The notes under the pieces were generated by a model. That model was not told the DNA's origin. It did not search any database and saw only the letters and a program-made list of their open reading frames with translations. From Bathynomus jamesi (lineage: Eukaryota; Arthropoda; Malacostraca; Isopoda; Cirolanidae), in contig JAJOZX010012304.1 of NCBI GenBank assembly GCA_023014485.1, forward strand, positions 48,075-112,074: a stretch of 64,000 bases of DNA. The letters run 5' to 3'. Positions 1 to 9,779 of the stretch are shown one piece after another. The translations under genes and the position numbers were made by a program. The stretch's first letter is position 1. Each line of letters opens with the position of its first letter.

Positions 1-170
1 TAAGGATAATAATAACAACAAAGATAATAACTAAAAGATAATAATAAGGATAATAACTAAAAGATAATAATAATAAGGATAATAGCTAAAAGATAATAAT
101 AACAAAGATAATAATAATTAAAAGATAATAATAATTAAAGGATAATAATAGTTAAAAGATAATAGCCACA
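1..170. repeat. Degenerate GATAATAA-type tandem repeat
   Basis: Imperfect repeats of AAAGATAATAATAA and GGATAATAACTAA fill the first 170 bases. The unit varies from about 12 to 20 bases. There is no coding potential. The array probably continues to the left of the window. Confidence 0.85.
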
Positions 171-429
171 ATGACAACCTTGTCAAAAAGGAACTTTGCT
201 TGCTGGCGGGGTGATTTCGAATAATAATGGTTTTTTTTTGGCGTCCTTTGTGTTGTCGTTGCACACAAGTTTGTTTTTACTTAACAATTTTACCAACCAG
301 CCAAAATAATCCTTAAAAGCCCATTCATGTCTAGTCACACCACACTGAATTCTTAAGAATTAAATTTGATCACTGGACATATTTAACTTGTATTTATTTA
401 TTTATTTATTTATATTTAAATATTTCACT

Positions 430-575
430 CATGCCAATTTGTGGCAGTTTTCACTAATAAAGAATACTCTTGTGGTGCAAGGCACTACAGTTTTTCTAAA
501 GTTATTGATAATAACTGCACATATTCATAGAAAAAGAAAGCTTCGTTTTAATGCCACTAGGTTGTTTTCCCTTTG
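430..575 (+). pseudogene. Possible hAT transposase C-terminal remnant
   Basis: A frame within 388-684 reads NTLVVQGTTVF followed by a basic KRKLRFNATRL stretch. This loosely resembles the hAT dimerisation region (pattern LAVxxTxVxSER...KRRxRLxPxxV), but the usual SER and FS residues are lost. No terminal repeats were found around it. The rest of the 98-residue frame is not recognised. It could be chance, so this is only a weak call. Confidence 0.25.
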
Positions 576-689
576 TACCGATTACTGGTCCTCTGACAAA
601 ACTAGACTCGATGTTGCTACATTGAAATCTGTGCTTGTTGTTCTCACCAACATGACCCAATCGTGTAACTCTTTGTATGAGTAGTTGCG

Positions 690-1273
690 GAAATATAAAG
701 ACATCTTAAAACAAATTCACTCGAGCCAAAAGTACTCTATCAAGAAAAAGTAGACGTTATTTCCAGTTTCTGTTCATTTTTTTTGCGTGCAAATAAAGTG
801 TGTGGTGTCTGTACTGATTTTTATTGAAATAAATATGGTCACCTTACCTTAAAAACACTTGACCTGATCTAACCAAAACTAAATCAAGGACAGAAAAAAT
901 ATATAAAATATAAGTATATAAAAGTAAATAGTTATGAATATTTATAGTTAGTTATCACAAGAAAATTACTTTAAGTATCTTTTTGTAAGTAGGAGCAGTT
1001 AGTGTGTTAAAAATAAAAAAAAAAATAAATTACACAAGAATTTGTAACAACAAATCGATGAATTGGTACATTCTGTACCGATTCATCGATTTGTAGTACC
1101 TGGTATTCCATACATTAAAACCAAACTCACCCTCTCGTCTATTAATTTCGCAGCCATCCCCTACCTAAGAGAAAAAATAATATATTACAATCAACGCTGA
1201 AAATTCCTATGATGCGCGACTTTTGCGCCACCCTGTATGTGATGATTTACACAAACACGCGAAATGAATGAAT
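690..1273. other. No gene seen; short hairpin inside
   Basis: AT-rich sequence without a supportable coding frame. A 43-nt near-perfect hairpin lies at 1051-1093. Its arms, CAAATCGATGAATTGGTACA and the complement of TGTACCGATTCATCGATTTG, differ at one base. Confidence 0.6.
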
Positions 1274-1440
1274 GATGTAAACCTACGAGGAAAAAGAAAA
1301 AATTATTCCAAGGTCTTTCGCGTATTCAGCCATACACCTCGTCAGGGAATGAAAGTTTAAATTCACTCCCTGACGAGATGTATTGCTGAATACACGAAAG
1401 GACTTGGAATAATATTTTCCTTTCCTCGTGGGTTTGCATC
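1274..1440. mobile_element. Fold-back MITE, family 1 (GATGYAAACC ends)
   Basis: Two arms of about 75 bases are inverted around a short AT-rich loop near 1355. Ends are GATGTAAACCTACGAGGAAA and the complement of TTTCCTCGTGGGTTTGCATC. The inner arms share TTATTCCAAGG and CTCGTCAGGGAATGAA. A second copy with the same arms lies at 30474-30652. No coding frame, so non-autonomous. Confidence 0.75.
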
Positions 1441-1780
1441 AGATATACAGTATATTATTATAACTTAGCAAATTGTGACTTACTGAAATGAAACTAAGCA
1501 AATACTAATTAAAAAATGCATTTAAATGTCATATTTTACCATTTTTTTATATATAAATACAGAATGAAAGTTTATCCTGTATAGTGTATACTAACAACAA
1601 TTTCTACACATTTGTACCTTTTTACAAACTGAAATAACTAATGCAAATATAAACACTTTTGAAGACATTTTAAAAGTTTAATGACAAATAGGGTTATTAC
1701 CATATTTGAACTTTCAAAAAAAGAGGACACTCCGGAGAGGGTGTATCTGTACCAGTATCTACCAACTCACGTTGTATATA

Positions 1781-1998
1781 TCGGTGAACCAAAAGTAGGT
1801 GGACAGTAGGTTGAATACGGTTTGTGTTATATTATATTATAACTATGGTGTTCATTATAACTATGGTGTTTGTGTTATATTATATTAAATATTATAACTA
1901 AATTTATTTAAATTTTATTTTGTATTATAGTATACAAAAAATTAAATATGTATTCTCAAAATAAACGTTATCATTTACTGTCCACCTACATTTGGTTC

Positions 1999-2003
<5 letters not shown>
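1781..2003. mobile_element. MITE with CGGTGAACC termini
   Basis: Left terminus TCGGTGAACCAAAAGTAGGT and GGACAGTA are inverted at the right as TACTGTCC followed by ACCTACATTTGGTTCACCC. Terminal repeats are about 30 bases. Flanks are TA-rich, as expected for Tc1/mariner-type insertion into TA. The interior is AT-rich and non-coding. A (TA)n array starts directly at the right end. Confidence 0.65.

Positions 2004-2041
<38 letters not shown>
2004..2041. repeat. (TA)n microsatellite
   Basis: Uninterrupted TA dinucleotides abutting the right end of the MITE at 1781-2003. Confidence 0.9.
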
Positions 2042-2299
2042 TACGTGTCGTCTACATTGAGTATTTATAAATAAGAACGAGTGTTATGACCTCAAAATCA
2101 ATTATAATTATTCAAATTTCCCAGACATGTCCGGGAAAAACGGACATATGGTAACCCTGAATAACACTATAACTGACTTTATAGCTTTAAGGATTGTTCT
2201 AAATTTAACAATTAATCCAAACCATCACTGCCAAGTACAGTAATTTTACATTAAACTTTTGCGAACTTTTAATCGTATAAGAAACTTTGGTAAAACTTT

Positions 2300-2510
2300 A
2301 CTATCTAGAGTTTAGACAGTGTTTAGAGAGAGTTCACAACGGCTTGGTTACAGTAAGTTACTTTAGGTTGGTTAAAGTTTAGTTAGGTTAATTCTCTAAT
2401 TCAGAGAAAGCCCATAAGGCCCTAATTACTAACCTAATCTAACCAACCCAACCCCCTAACTAAATTTAACATATTACCAAGCTGTTATGGACTGTTTGGA
2501 TAGACAAGTT
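2300..2510. repeat. Fold-back (inverted repeat) element
   Basis: The left half has AACGGCTTGGTTAC, GGTTGGTTAAAG and TTTAGTTAGGTTA. The right half has their imperfect complements: TAACCTAATCTAACC, AACTAAATTTAAC and TTACCAAGCTGTTATG. Both halves carry GGTTAG-like tracts. Probably a degraded MITE. No coding potential. Confidence 0.55.
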
Positions 2511-2714
2511 ATGCCGAAACTTTAAAAGTATTTCAGTCTAAAACTAATTTTAAGTTATAGTATTAATTAAACAAATACTGCGGGTAAGACTAGCCTGGCC
2601 TATATGTAGCCTAGCTATATATAAACTGAATAACTCTTCCTGCAAATAAAATCTAAGATTATGACGTTATTCATTAGTTATGTCACGAGTATTTACTTAA
2701 AACGAAAGTTTCGC

Positions 2715-3240
2715 TATAACAACAACCTTCGTATAACGAACGTTCAGATACAAAGACCGACTTCACATAACGAACGTTCAGACATAAAGACCGCCTTCAT
2801 ATAACAAACGGTCAGATATAAAGACCGCCTTCACATAACGGACGTTCGGATACAAAGACCTCCTTCATATAACGAACGTTCGGATACAAAGACCACCTTC
2901 ATATAGCGACCATTCAAATACAGAGACCCCCTTCATATAACGAATTTGCAGGTATAAAGACCGCCTTCATATAACGAACTTGCTGGTATAAAAACCACTT
3001 TCACATAACGAATGTTCAGGTACAAACACCGCTTTTGTATAGCGAGGTGTTACTTGTAATGAACTTCCGTTTATTGCGACCGCTTGCTATAACTGACAAC
3101 TGTTATATACACCATCTTATTACGCTGACCATCGGTTATAAAGACCATTCTGCTATAGCAGTCACTTGGTTGCGATGTTCACTTTATGGAAAAACCGCTT
3201 GGTTATAGCGAACACATAACTAGAACGATAAGCTCTGTAG
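2715..3240. repeat. 34-bp minisatellite (CTTCATATAACGAACGTTC unit)
   Basis: About nine units with a period of 34 bases run from 2720 to 3050. The unit begins CTTCATATAACGAAC and ends TACAAAGACCGC. Units diverge increasingly to the right, and only the TATAACGA core survives to about 3240. Such TATAACGAAC sub-repeats occur near the ends of some pogo/Tigger-like elements, but no such transposase is visible here. Confidence 0.8.
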
Positions 3241-3511
3241 GAAGAAAAAATTATTATAACGAGCACATTTATAAAATGAGGAATTTTACGTAAGAGAAGA
3301 CATATGCAAGGTGTCAAAGACAACGGTATTAATAATTTGGGACAAAAATATTCGCTGATAGCCTAAGCCCATTGGAATAGCCTAAGCTATTTTAACTGCA
3401 ATTAAGCTTGCTTAGCCTAATCAACATTTTACACATGTTGTTAAGGCCAATCTGAGATGAACTTTTAGTTATTTTAATGAAATACCAAGTACTGTACAAG
3501 TTTATTTTAAC

Positions 3512-3584
3512 CCTAGACTGCATAGGCGAATCAAATCATGCATAGCGGGGTCCAACTGGACTGGACACCGTATGCATTCCAGGG
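3512..3584. mobile_element. piggyBac-type micro-MITE (73 bp)
   Basis: TTAA at 3508-3511 and 3585-3588 brackets a 73-bp segment. It starts CCCTAGACTGCATA and ends TATGCATTCCAGGG, an imperfect inverted pair. CCCT(A/T)-type termini within a TTAA duplication are the piggyBac pattern. It is far too short to encode anything. Confidence 0.6.
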
Positions 3585-3624
3585 TTAAGAACCTGAAGGT
3601 TCTGCAGGTCCAATTCCTGGATAC

Positions 3625-3672
3625 CACGTAAAGCTATAGGTCCCCTCCGTCATACGACGGAGTGAACATACG
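3625..3672 (+). mobile_element. 5S-SINE 3' tail fragment
   Basis: The stretch CCACGTAAAGCTATAGGTCC followed by CCTCCGTCATACGACGGAG matches the tail of the 5S-rRNA-derived SINE seen at 36528-36718. Only the tail is present. Confidence 0.55.
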
Positions 3673-3939
3673 CCTACATATGTACATTACGATAGTAAGT
3701 TTCTGCTGGAAAAGAATTAATAAGCTATAGCTTTACAAAGTTCACCCAAAGAGGGATCGCTTAGAGAAAGCTGTGTTGAGCAGCGTGTTCACAACTTCAC
3801 ATAGTGATTAATCTTTTTCTTCAATTGTGTTGGCGAGAAGGCCTAGCCTAAAGGCTAAACCCCATATCACACTGCCTTTTATTGCAGTTTAACTAGATTG
3901 TGTTGTAATGAAACGATGGGGTCGGACCAACGTCATTTA

Positions 3940-4145
3940 ATTCATTGAATAGATAGATAGATAGATAGAATAACCTTTATTAATAATAAAATAAATACAG
4001 TAGTCTTTTTACAATTTACAATTTTTACAATGACAAATAATTGTGAAGCTCGACTATTTATTTATTTTTTATTTTTTATTTGGCCCTTAAGCTTTAGGCT
4101 TTACTGGGCTCAATAGTCAACAAGTTAGGTTAGGTTAGGTTAAGT
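3940..4145. repeat. (GATA)n, dispersed repeat and TTAGG-like tract
   Basis: (GATA)n at about 3951-3968 is followed by a dispersed repeat with TTACAATGACAAATAATTGTG. That repeat recurs at about 28905-28980, and its neighbour CCCTTAAGCTTTAGGCTTT recurs inverted near 28085. Three GTTAG units lie at 4121-4140, the arthropod telomere-type repeat in a short interstitial copy. No gene is seen. Confidence 0.6.
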
Positions 4146-4194
4146 TAGCTTAGAATTTCGATTGTTTGATTTTGACGAAATGAGTATAGGTCCG

Positions 4195-4385
4195 AAGGAG
4201 TTATTCAACCTCCTTCGCAACATTTAAGGTTATATGGCGGAGGGGACCTACAGCTTTACGCAGAATCCAAACCAAGTCGCTACATAATCTGGATGCAAAG
4301 GACGGTCTCCAATCCAACTACTCTCCAGACTCAATATTGCTTAACTTCACTGATCGACGGAAGCGGTGTTATAATATCGATGTTT
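4195..4385 (-). mobile_element. 5S rRNA-derived SINE (minus)
   Basis: Read on the minus strand it contains a 5S-rRNA-like core: GAAGTTAAGC (A-box/intermediate region) and TTGGATTGGAGACCGTCC (C-box region). The tail has AAAGCTGTAGGTCCCCTCCG and GAAGGAGGTTGAATAA. Full relatives are at 25797-25995 and 36528-36718. Copies diverge by many substitutions, so this is an old insertion. Confidence 0.75.
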
Positions 4386-4601
4386 ACAATAATAGAGGAG
4401 ATTTAGAATATACAAAAGACACCTCAAAACTATAACAGACACAGAAAACGTCGTATTATAAACTAATTTATTTATATTTTAAATTAATTAAACTAGAAAG
4501 ATTAATTTTTTATAGGTTTAGTTATGAAAATTATGTTATTCAAGCTAATTTGGAAAAATACTTTAAAAAGGACTTTATGTAATTAATTAATTAAATTTTT
4601 T

Positions 4602-4805
4602 GGATCACCTTACGATCAGGGCCTCTAGCCTTCGTTAGTTAGCCTTATAAGGCTAACTAACGAAACTATCACGACTTAACCTAACCAATCGTCAAGGGCG
4701 TAGAGCTGACCTTAACGATTGGTTAGGTTAAGTCGTGATATTTTCGTTAGTTAGCCTTATAAAGCTAACTAACGAAGGCTGGGGGCCCTGATCTTCAGAT
4801 GATCC
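4602..4805. mobile_element. Fold-back MITE, family 2 (GGATCACC...GGTGATCC)
   Basis: A nearly full-length hairpin of about 204 bases with a ~20-nt loop. Arms run GGATCACC, GATCAGGGCC, CCTTCGTTAGTTAGCC, GGCTAACTAACGAAA, TATCACGACTTAACC and CCAATCG. The loop contains AAGGGCGTA. Other copies are at 5309-5511, 48839-49043, 52089-52288 and 55334-55535. No protein is encoded, so it must be mobilised in trans if at all. Confidence 0.85.
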
Positions 4806-5197
4806 AAAATTTTTAATTGCATCGAGGTTAATTTAATGGATCAAAAATTCTTTATTTTCAATTTATTTCACATTTTAAAAATGCGATTTTTCATAATTTG
4901 CAATATTTTCATTAAAAATGTTTGGAAATGAATTATTTCTTTATAATTTATCCATTACATATACCACACGCATTAATATCTTTAAATGATATAATATATT
5001 AAAAATAACTTAAACCAAGTCACATTTATCTAGGTCAGAAAAATGGTTTCGTGTAGCATTAAAGAGGGTCAATATAAATTGAAATATAGGTTTTCACTGT
5101 CACTATTGGCAAACTTTACGACAGTGAAATTACAATCAGTGAAAACTTAGAATAGGTAAATTTAGTTAAAAAAAATGTAGTCTCTACAAAACCTTCG

Positions 5198-5264
5198 GGA
5201 TCACCTAAAGATCAGGAACCCCAGCCTTCGTTAGTTAGCCTTATAAGGCTAACTAACGAAAATA
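5198..5264. mobile_element. Half copy of fold-back MITE family 2
   Basis: The left arm only: GGATCACCTAAAGATCAGG, CAGCCTTCGTTAGTTAGCC and GGCTAACTAACGAAAATAT. The partner arm is missing and the sequence turns into unrelated AT-rich DNA. A complete copy begins 45 bases downstream. Confidence 0.75.
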
Positions 5265-5308
5265 TGAGTCAATTTTCATTAACCTACAACTTGTTTAGAT
5301 CATATTTA

Positions 5309-5511
5309 GGATAACCTGAAGATCACGGCTCCCAGCCTTCTTTAGTTAACCTTATAAGGCTAACTAACGAAAATATCACGACTTAACCTAACCAGTCGTT
5401 AGGTCAACTGCACGCCCTTGACGATTGGTTAGGTTAAGTCGTGATATTTTCGTTAGTTAGCCTTATAAGGCTAACTTAAGAATGCTGGGGGTCCTGATCT
5501 TCAGGTGATCC
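5309..5511. mobile_element. Fold-back MITE, family 2
   Basis: Complete hairpin copy from GGATAACCTGAAGATCA to TGATCTTCAGGTGATCC. The loop reads TAGGTCAACTGCACGCCC, opposite in orientation to the copy at 4602-4805. Confidence 0.85.
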
Positions 5512-5739
5512 AACCTTTGTTTTGAGGTTTTTATGACAATTATCCCTTTAACTAAGAATTATAACGAAATATAAACAAAAATAACTTCAGATTATATGAA
5601 TGAAAGTAAATCTTCACGAAATAAAATTAAGTGATAGGAAGTATTTTTTGATTAACTGAAATTTTTTATACATTTTAAATAGGGTAGCCAGACGTCCGGC
5701 TTTAGGCGGACAGTCCGTCTTTTGAGCACTCTGTCCTTT

Positions 5740-5858
5740 GGGTGGCCATTTCCAAATTTCCAAAAAGGAAGACACTGCGTATGTGGCCGTACGTTAACAT
5801 AATATATGTGTTAACGTACAGCCGCATACGCAGCGTCCTCCTTTTGAAATGGCCACCC
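5740..5858. mobile_element. Hairpin MITE with GGGTGGCCATTTC ends
   Basis: Arms GGGTGGCCATTTC and GAAATGGCCACCC enclose a second arm pair, AGACACTGCGTATG/CATACGCAGCGTCC and GTACGTTAACA/TGTTAACGTAC. The whole 119 bases can fold on itself. Upstream GGGTAGCCAGACGTCCGG may be an older end of the same element. Non-coding. Confidence 0.65.
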
Positions 5859-6270
5859 TAATTTTAAATCAGATAAATGAAGGTTGAAGTTTGTTGTTAG
5901 CAGCTAGAAATTATAACCATAAATTTTAACCTCATTTATATTAAATACCTTATAAAGAAAGCCGTAGGGTATGGTGACAATATCCTGAAACTAATCTTGA
6001 ATTTCTAGAGGGTGTCCCACGAGTCCCTAGCTCTAACTCTGAACCTTTTCCGACTAGAATATGGTGAGGGTAAAGAGACATGGGATACTCTGTGGTACAA
6101 TAAGAGTCACGCTATTAGGAAATTACGTCTAGACCTACGCCTAAAACATTTTTAATCCTATTTATTACATATTTTTTACAAAAATTCTGTTTAAACTTGA
6201 CGAAAACATGTTTACGTGAAATTTATATTTTACCATATAAACACTATAAAGTTCTTTATAAACTAATTAA

Positions 6271-6634
6271 TCAGTGATGTAGTCGAGACGTCCATGGCCG
6301 AGACCGAGACCAGAAAAAAGGTTTCGAGACCGGTCTCAAGACCGAGACCATATGCAATTTTTGCATGTATTTCAATATTATATAATGTCTAATTCGTAAG
6401 CTCTGTATTTCACATTCAGGAATAAAGATTGTAAAGAGGTTATCGAGTGGCAATTGCAAAATTTCTCTTAATTTATTCACAAATTCATAGTTTGTGCCTA
6501 CTTAAAACAAGATAAGTGTTCATTGCACTTTAGAAACATCAACATACGCAGCAGTGATGTGGTCAAGACCACCATGGCCGAGACTGGGACCAGAAAAAAA
6601 GGTCTCGAAACCGGTCTCGAATCCTACATCACTC
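6271..6634. mobile_element. Non-autonomous hAT-like element (CAGTGATGTAG)
   Basis: Left end CAGTGATGTAGTCGAGACG is matched at the right by CCTACATCACT. Subterminal GAGACCGGTCTC-type repeats occur on both sides. The motif TCCATGGCCGAGAC is repeated directly at about 6290 and 6570, so it may be two tandem halves. Flanks TAATTAAT and AATTAAAT are close to, but not exactly, an 8-bp duplication. Confidence 0.5.
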
Positions 6635-6774
6635 AATTAAATGCTGTGCTGTACTGGTCAGAAAAACTGGGACACTGCTTTCATGTTACCATGTAATGGA
6701 ATTTTGTTACACACATTATATTTAGGACTGAAATAATAGTATGCCATGGAATTATTTTTATTCTAATACTTTGT

Positions 6775-7410
6775 TCGCCCCCATTTTGCTTTTAAGACCT
6801 CTCCAACTCGTCTTAATATCGATTCCATCAATGATTTACAAGTGCAAGTAATTTCTGGGTCACTCAGCCAGCACTCAGGAAAGCGTCTTACAGCTTTTTC
6901 TTTGAAATATTATATTTTTGAATTCGTCTCTAAAGTTGAGCACAGATTTTCGATTGGATTTAGATCTGGTGAATTTCTGGCCCAATTTAATACTTCACTG
7001 TCGTTTTCATCAAAAAACTTTCACATTTGGTGTATGACATGGTGCCGAATCTTGTTGAAAATCATTTTCTGCGTTCAAACCAGTTATTAGCGCGAGGCAA
7101 CTTTCTATCACCATTAGCATATTTTTGGCTATTCATCATTCCATTCATAAATAATAATACTAATAATATTATTATAATTATTGTTATTATTATTATTAAC
7201 TCCTGTCACATGGATTCCAAAGAAGGACCAAACCATAACCTTATCAGGATGTTTCGTGTTGCAAGACAGGTTAATAGTTGATCTCTTGGCACCCTTCATC
7301 TTCCTTACAAAAGACATTCGAACTCCGGAAACCAGAAAATGAGACTCATCCCTAAAAATTATCCAAGGAAAATGTACTCAAATTCTAACGTCAAGAAAAC
7401 GCACAAAAAA
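6775..7410 (-). pseudogene. Tc1-like transposase, C-terminal half
   Basis: Minus-strand frames reconstruct the catalytic part of a Tc1/mariner transposase. WIIFRDESHFLVSG is followed by NTKHPDKVMVWSFFG, then QQDSAPCHT, then NWARNSPDLNPIEN. The first two fall in one open frame (7129-7317); the later motifs are in shifted frames. An (AAT)n microsatellite at about 7138-7198 has expanded inside the coding region. The sequence stops at ~7410, exactly where the PIF/Harbinger terminal repeat starts. Tc1 HTH-region coding reappears at 23640-24150, so the two may be one gene split by the insertion, although the junction is not clean. Certainly inactive. Confidence 0.75.
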
Positions 7411-7686
7411 TAACGGCCAGTTTACACTGATCAAAGTAGCATCAAAGTGGGCTCGTAAAAGTAACTTGGATACGAAATTGGACGCTACTTTGATGAGTGT
7501 AAACTGGCTACTTGTACAAGTAGCGCTCTCCCATCCAAGTCGACTTTGAACTCGTTTGAAATCTGTCCAAGTAAACCATACGAGTAGTCTCATCCAAGCA
7601 GCCGTTGGGAGCAGGACGTCGGTGTTCCCGCTCTGGGACTCGCGCTCTTTGTTTGTTTTCTGTGTTTCTAGTAGGCAGTTTTTATC

Positions 7687-8039
7687 ATGGCAAACAAGAG
7701 GTGGACTGAGGAGCAAATAAGGTTATTTTTAATGTGTACGCGGCCCAAGAATTATTGTGGAATACTTCTCTACCCCACTACAAAGACAATAACCGCAGGC
7801 GAAAAGCCTACGAAGAAATAATTGAAGTGATGGGGATTGAAAGTTTTGGAGTGCCTGAGCTCAAACTTAAAATCAACAATTTTCGTACAACCTACATCCA
7901 AGAGGTTAAGAAGATTACAGAATCAACTAAAAGTGGAGCTTCAAGTGACGACATCTACGAGCCTTCTATATGGTGGTTTCGATTGGCGGACGCTTTCCTG
8001 AGGCGACATATTACCCAACGGAAAACGCAAAGCAACTTG
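7687..8039 (+). CDS. MADF-domain accessory protein of Harbinger, exon 1
   Basis: Starts ATG at 7687 (MANKRWTEEQIRLFL), shifts frame by one base near 7731, then continues AAQELLWNTSLPHYKD...RRRKAYEEIIEVMG...VPELKLKINNFRTTY. This is the Trp-rich three-helix MADF (Myb/SANT-like) fold that PIF/Harbinger elements use to bind DNA and bring in the transposase. IWWFRLADAFLR follows. The exon ends ...SNLG with a consensus donor GTAAGT at 8040. It is phase 0 and joins in frame to the exon starting at 21767. The 12-kb intron consists almost entirely of later insertions. The single-base shift may be mutation or sequencing error. Confidence 0.75.
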
Positions 8040-8804
8040 GTAAGTGTTTTTCTTTTTGTTATAACCAGTGTTGGGCACTAAAGCGTTAATCCGATAACAC
8101 TTAATTAACGAAGTTAACTTTTTAACGGACTATTAACGGAAGTTAATTTCCATTTATCGTTATCGGACCAGTTAACTTCCGATAACTCGATATTTAGTCT
8201 GTTAAAGTCCGTTAACACGTTAACTGCGAGGAGTCATTCACGGAAGATCACCGCTCCGCGAATGAATTCAAACCGCCATAACTTCAGTCTGCTTCCAGAT
8301 CTCGCAAGGGGAGGTTGTGCGCTTTTTATTGAAGGTTAGTAAATCTCTAAAAAAGTATATATAGTATGTAAAATTTGAATAATAGTTTTTATTCACTGAT
8401 TGTAATATTGTCGTCGAATTAAATAACAATTGCGTATATTACATAGACAAAATATTTTATAGACAAAATAATTCATGGACAAAGTATTTTTATTTTATCG
8501 ACTAAATAATTCATAGATAAAATAATTACATAGAGAAAAATTACTTCTATTGAAAATTCACAGAAAAAGGTTAAGTAAAATAATATTTTATATAACGTAA
8601 TATTATATATTATATATTATATTCAGTGGTGGGCACCGTTAACCAAATTGTTAACTTCGTTAACCGCTAATCCGTTAACCAAAAAGTTAACTTCGTTAAC
8701 CGTTAATCCGTTAATTCGTAACATGTAACGGAAGTTACCGAAAACCGTTAACGTTAACTTTTATTATAAAAAAAATGAAAAACACAATATATATATAATT
8801 TAAT

Positions 8805-9282
8805 GGATCAATCCCAGAATAGGCACCTGAAATCATTTTTAGGTGCTTAATCTGGGATTGAGGCAAAACACAGGTGCTTAATCTGGGATTGAGGAGAAAA
8901 AATATAAACAGTTTTTAGAGATATAATTTCATTGTTTTTATCAATATTTGAAAAAATCAACTCTAACCTAACCTAACCTGACCTATATCTATACCAATTT
9001 ATGTGGCAAGATAGATTTGCTTCAGCTGGATTCAGAAACATTCGGGCTCATATTGCAGGAATTTATAATATCTAAAATTTTTCTTTATTCATTAAACCAT
9101 TTAAACCTTTTATAACTTTGCCTTTATTACATTTGTAATAAACTTTGTATAAACAATAAATTTTGTAATCATCAGGTTTTTTTTATTTAATTCCTTGCAA
9201 GGTGCCTATTCTGGGATTGAGGTTGAACGCAGGTGCTTCATCTGGGATTGAGGTACATCAGGTGCCTATTCTGGGATGACCC
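8805..9282. mobile_element. 478-bp non-autonomous element with ATCCCAGAATAGGC ends
   Basis: Left end GGATCAATCCCAGAATAGGC and inverted right end GCCTATTCTGGGATGACCC are flanked by AATTTAAT on both sides (8797-8804, 9283-9290), a perfect 8-bp duplication. The internal repeat AGGTGCTTAATCTGGGATTG occurs several times near both ends in direct and inverted form. The core includes a short CTAACCTAACCTAACC tract at ~8965. No coding frame. The 8-bp duplication suggests hAT mobilisation. Confidence 0.75.
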
Positions 9283-9296
9283 AATTTAATTTTCCC

Positions 9297-9450
9297 TCTT
9301 CTTCTCGTCTCCATTTTGTCCATGAGATACATGTTGCCCTTCATGAAAATTAGCATATCAAAGTTTTCATCAGACAGGGATGATCTCTTGGCCCTCAGGA
9401 TGTCCTTGCCCATAGAGAACAAAGTGACATGGAGAATTGAAATCTTACCT
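9297..9450 (-). pseudogene. hAT transposase C-terminal dimerisation fragment
   Basis: The minus strand encodes FSMGKDILRAKRSSLSDEN followed by FDMLIFMKGNMYLMDK. This is the conserved end of hAT transposases (pattern FSxxGxIxxxKRxxLxxExFxxLxFLKGN), which mediates dimerisation. It lies near the left end of the inner hAT, where the end of the transposase is expected. The RNase H-like catalytic region and BED finger are absent. Cannot be functional alone. Confidence 0.75.
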
Positions 9451-9722
9451 GATCAGTTTTATGGTTCTTGAAATGTGTCAAGGAGACTACTAATAAGGTA
9501 CTCACAGACATATTATAAATATACATGACTTACTTGACAACGATTATTTTTAAATATTCACTAGCACAAACATGTTGCGCAAGAGACAGACTGCAAATGA
9601 AACGAATGTAGTTATTTGTTGTAATTGTTACATATATATTATTGAAAGTGCCTTAAAATGCTCGTGATATTTCTTGAAAGAAGTTTGAAAATAAAAACCC
9701 ACTCTAATAGACAGAGTTTATT

Positions 9723-9765
9723 TCCACGACAGTTTCGACGCCCACTGGCATCCTCCTCGGGTGGA
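9723..9765 (-). ncRNA. Hammerhead-ribozyme-like motif, 3' copy (sense to RT)
   Basis: On the minus strand the 43 nt give stem I TCCAC/GTGGA, the core CCGAGGA, stem II GATGCC/GGCGTC with loop AGTG, the core GAAA, a minimal stem III, and the GTC cleavage triplet before GTGGA. This matches the short-stem-III hammerheads known from Penelope-like elements. The canonical core is CUGANGA; here the U is C. That may abolish or weaken cleavage, or may be a family variant, because both copies share it. Confidence 0.6.
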
Positions 9766-9779
9766 TACAGAAACACGAA

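Larger units (their letters stand above)
1687..2157. mobile_element. Element with AGGGTTA(CC) ends, interrupted by a MITE
   Basis: Left end reads AGGGTTATTACCATA and right end TATGGTAACCCT, an inverted pair resembling the common hAT-type CAGGGTTACCATA ends. The left side has GGACACTCCGG and the right side ATGTCCGGGA, again inverted. A different MITE (1781-2003) sits inside. No matching 8-bp duplication was found, so classification is tentative. Confidence 0.5.

Noticed and set aside
1..170. Possible CRISPR-like or satellite array
   Set aside because: Units vary in length with no conserved repeat/spacer alternation; simple low-complexity tandem DNA in a eukaryote.
4121..4145. Telomere
   Set aside because: Only three to four GGTTA units inside ordinary repeat DNA; interstitial, not a chromosome end.
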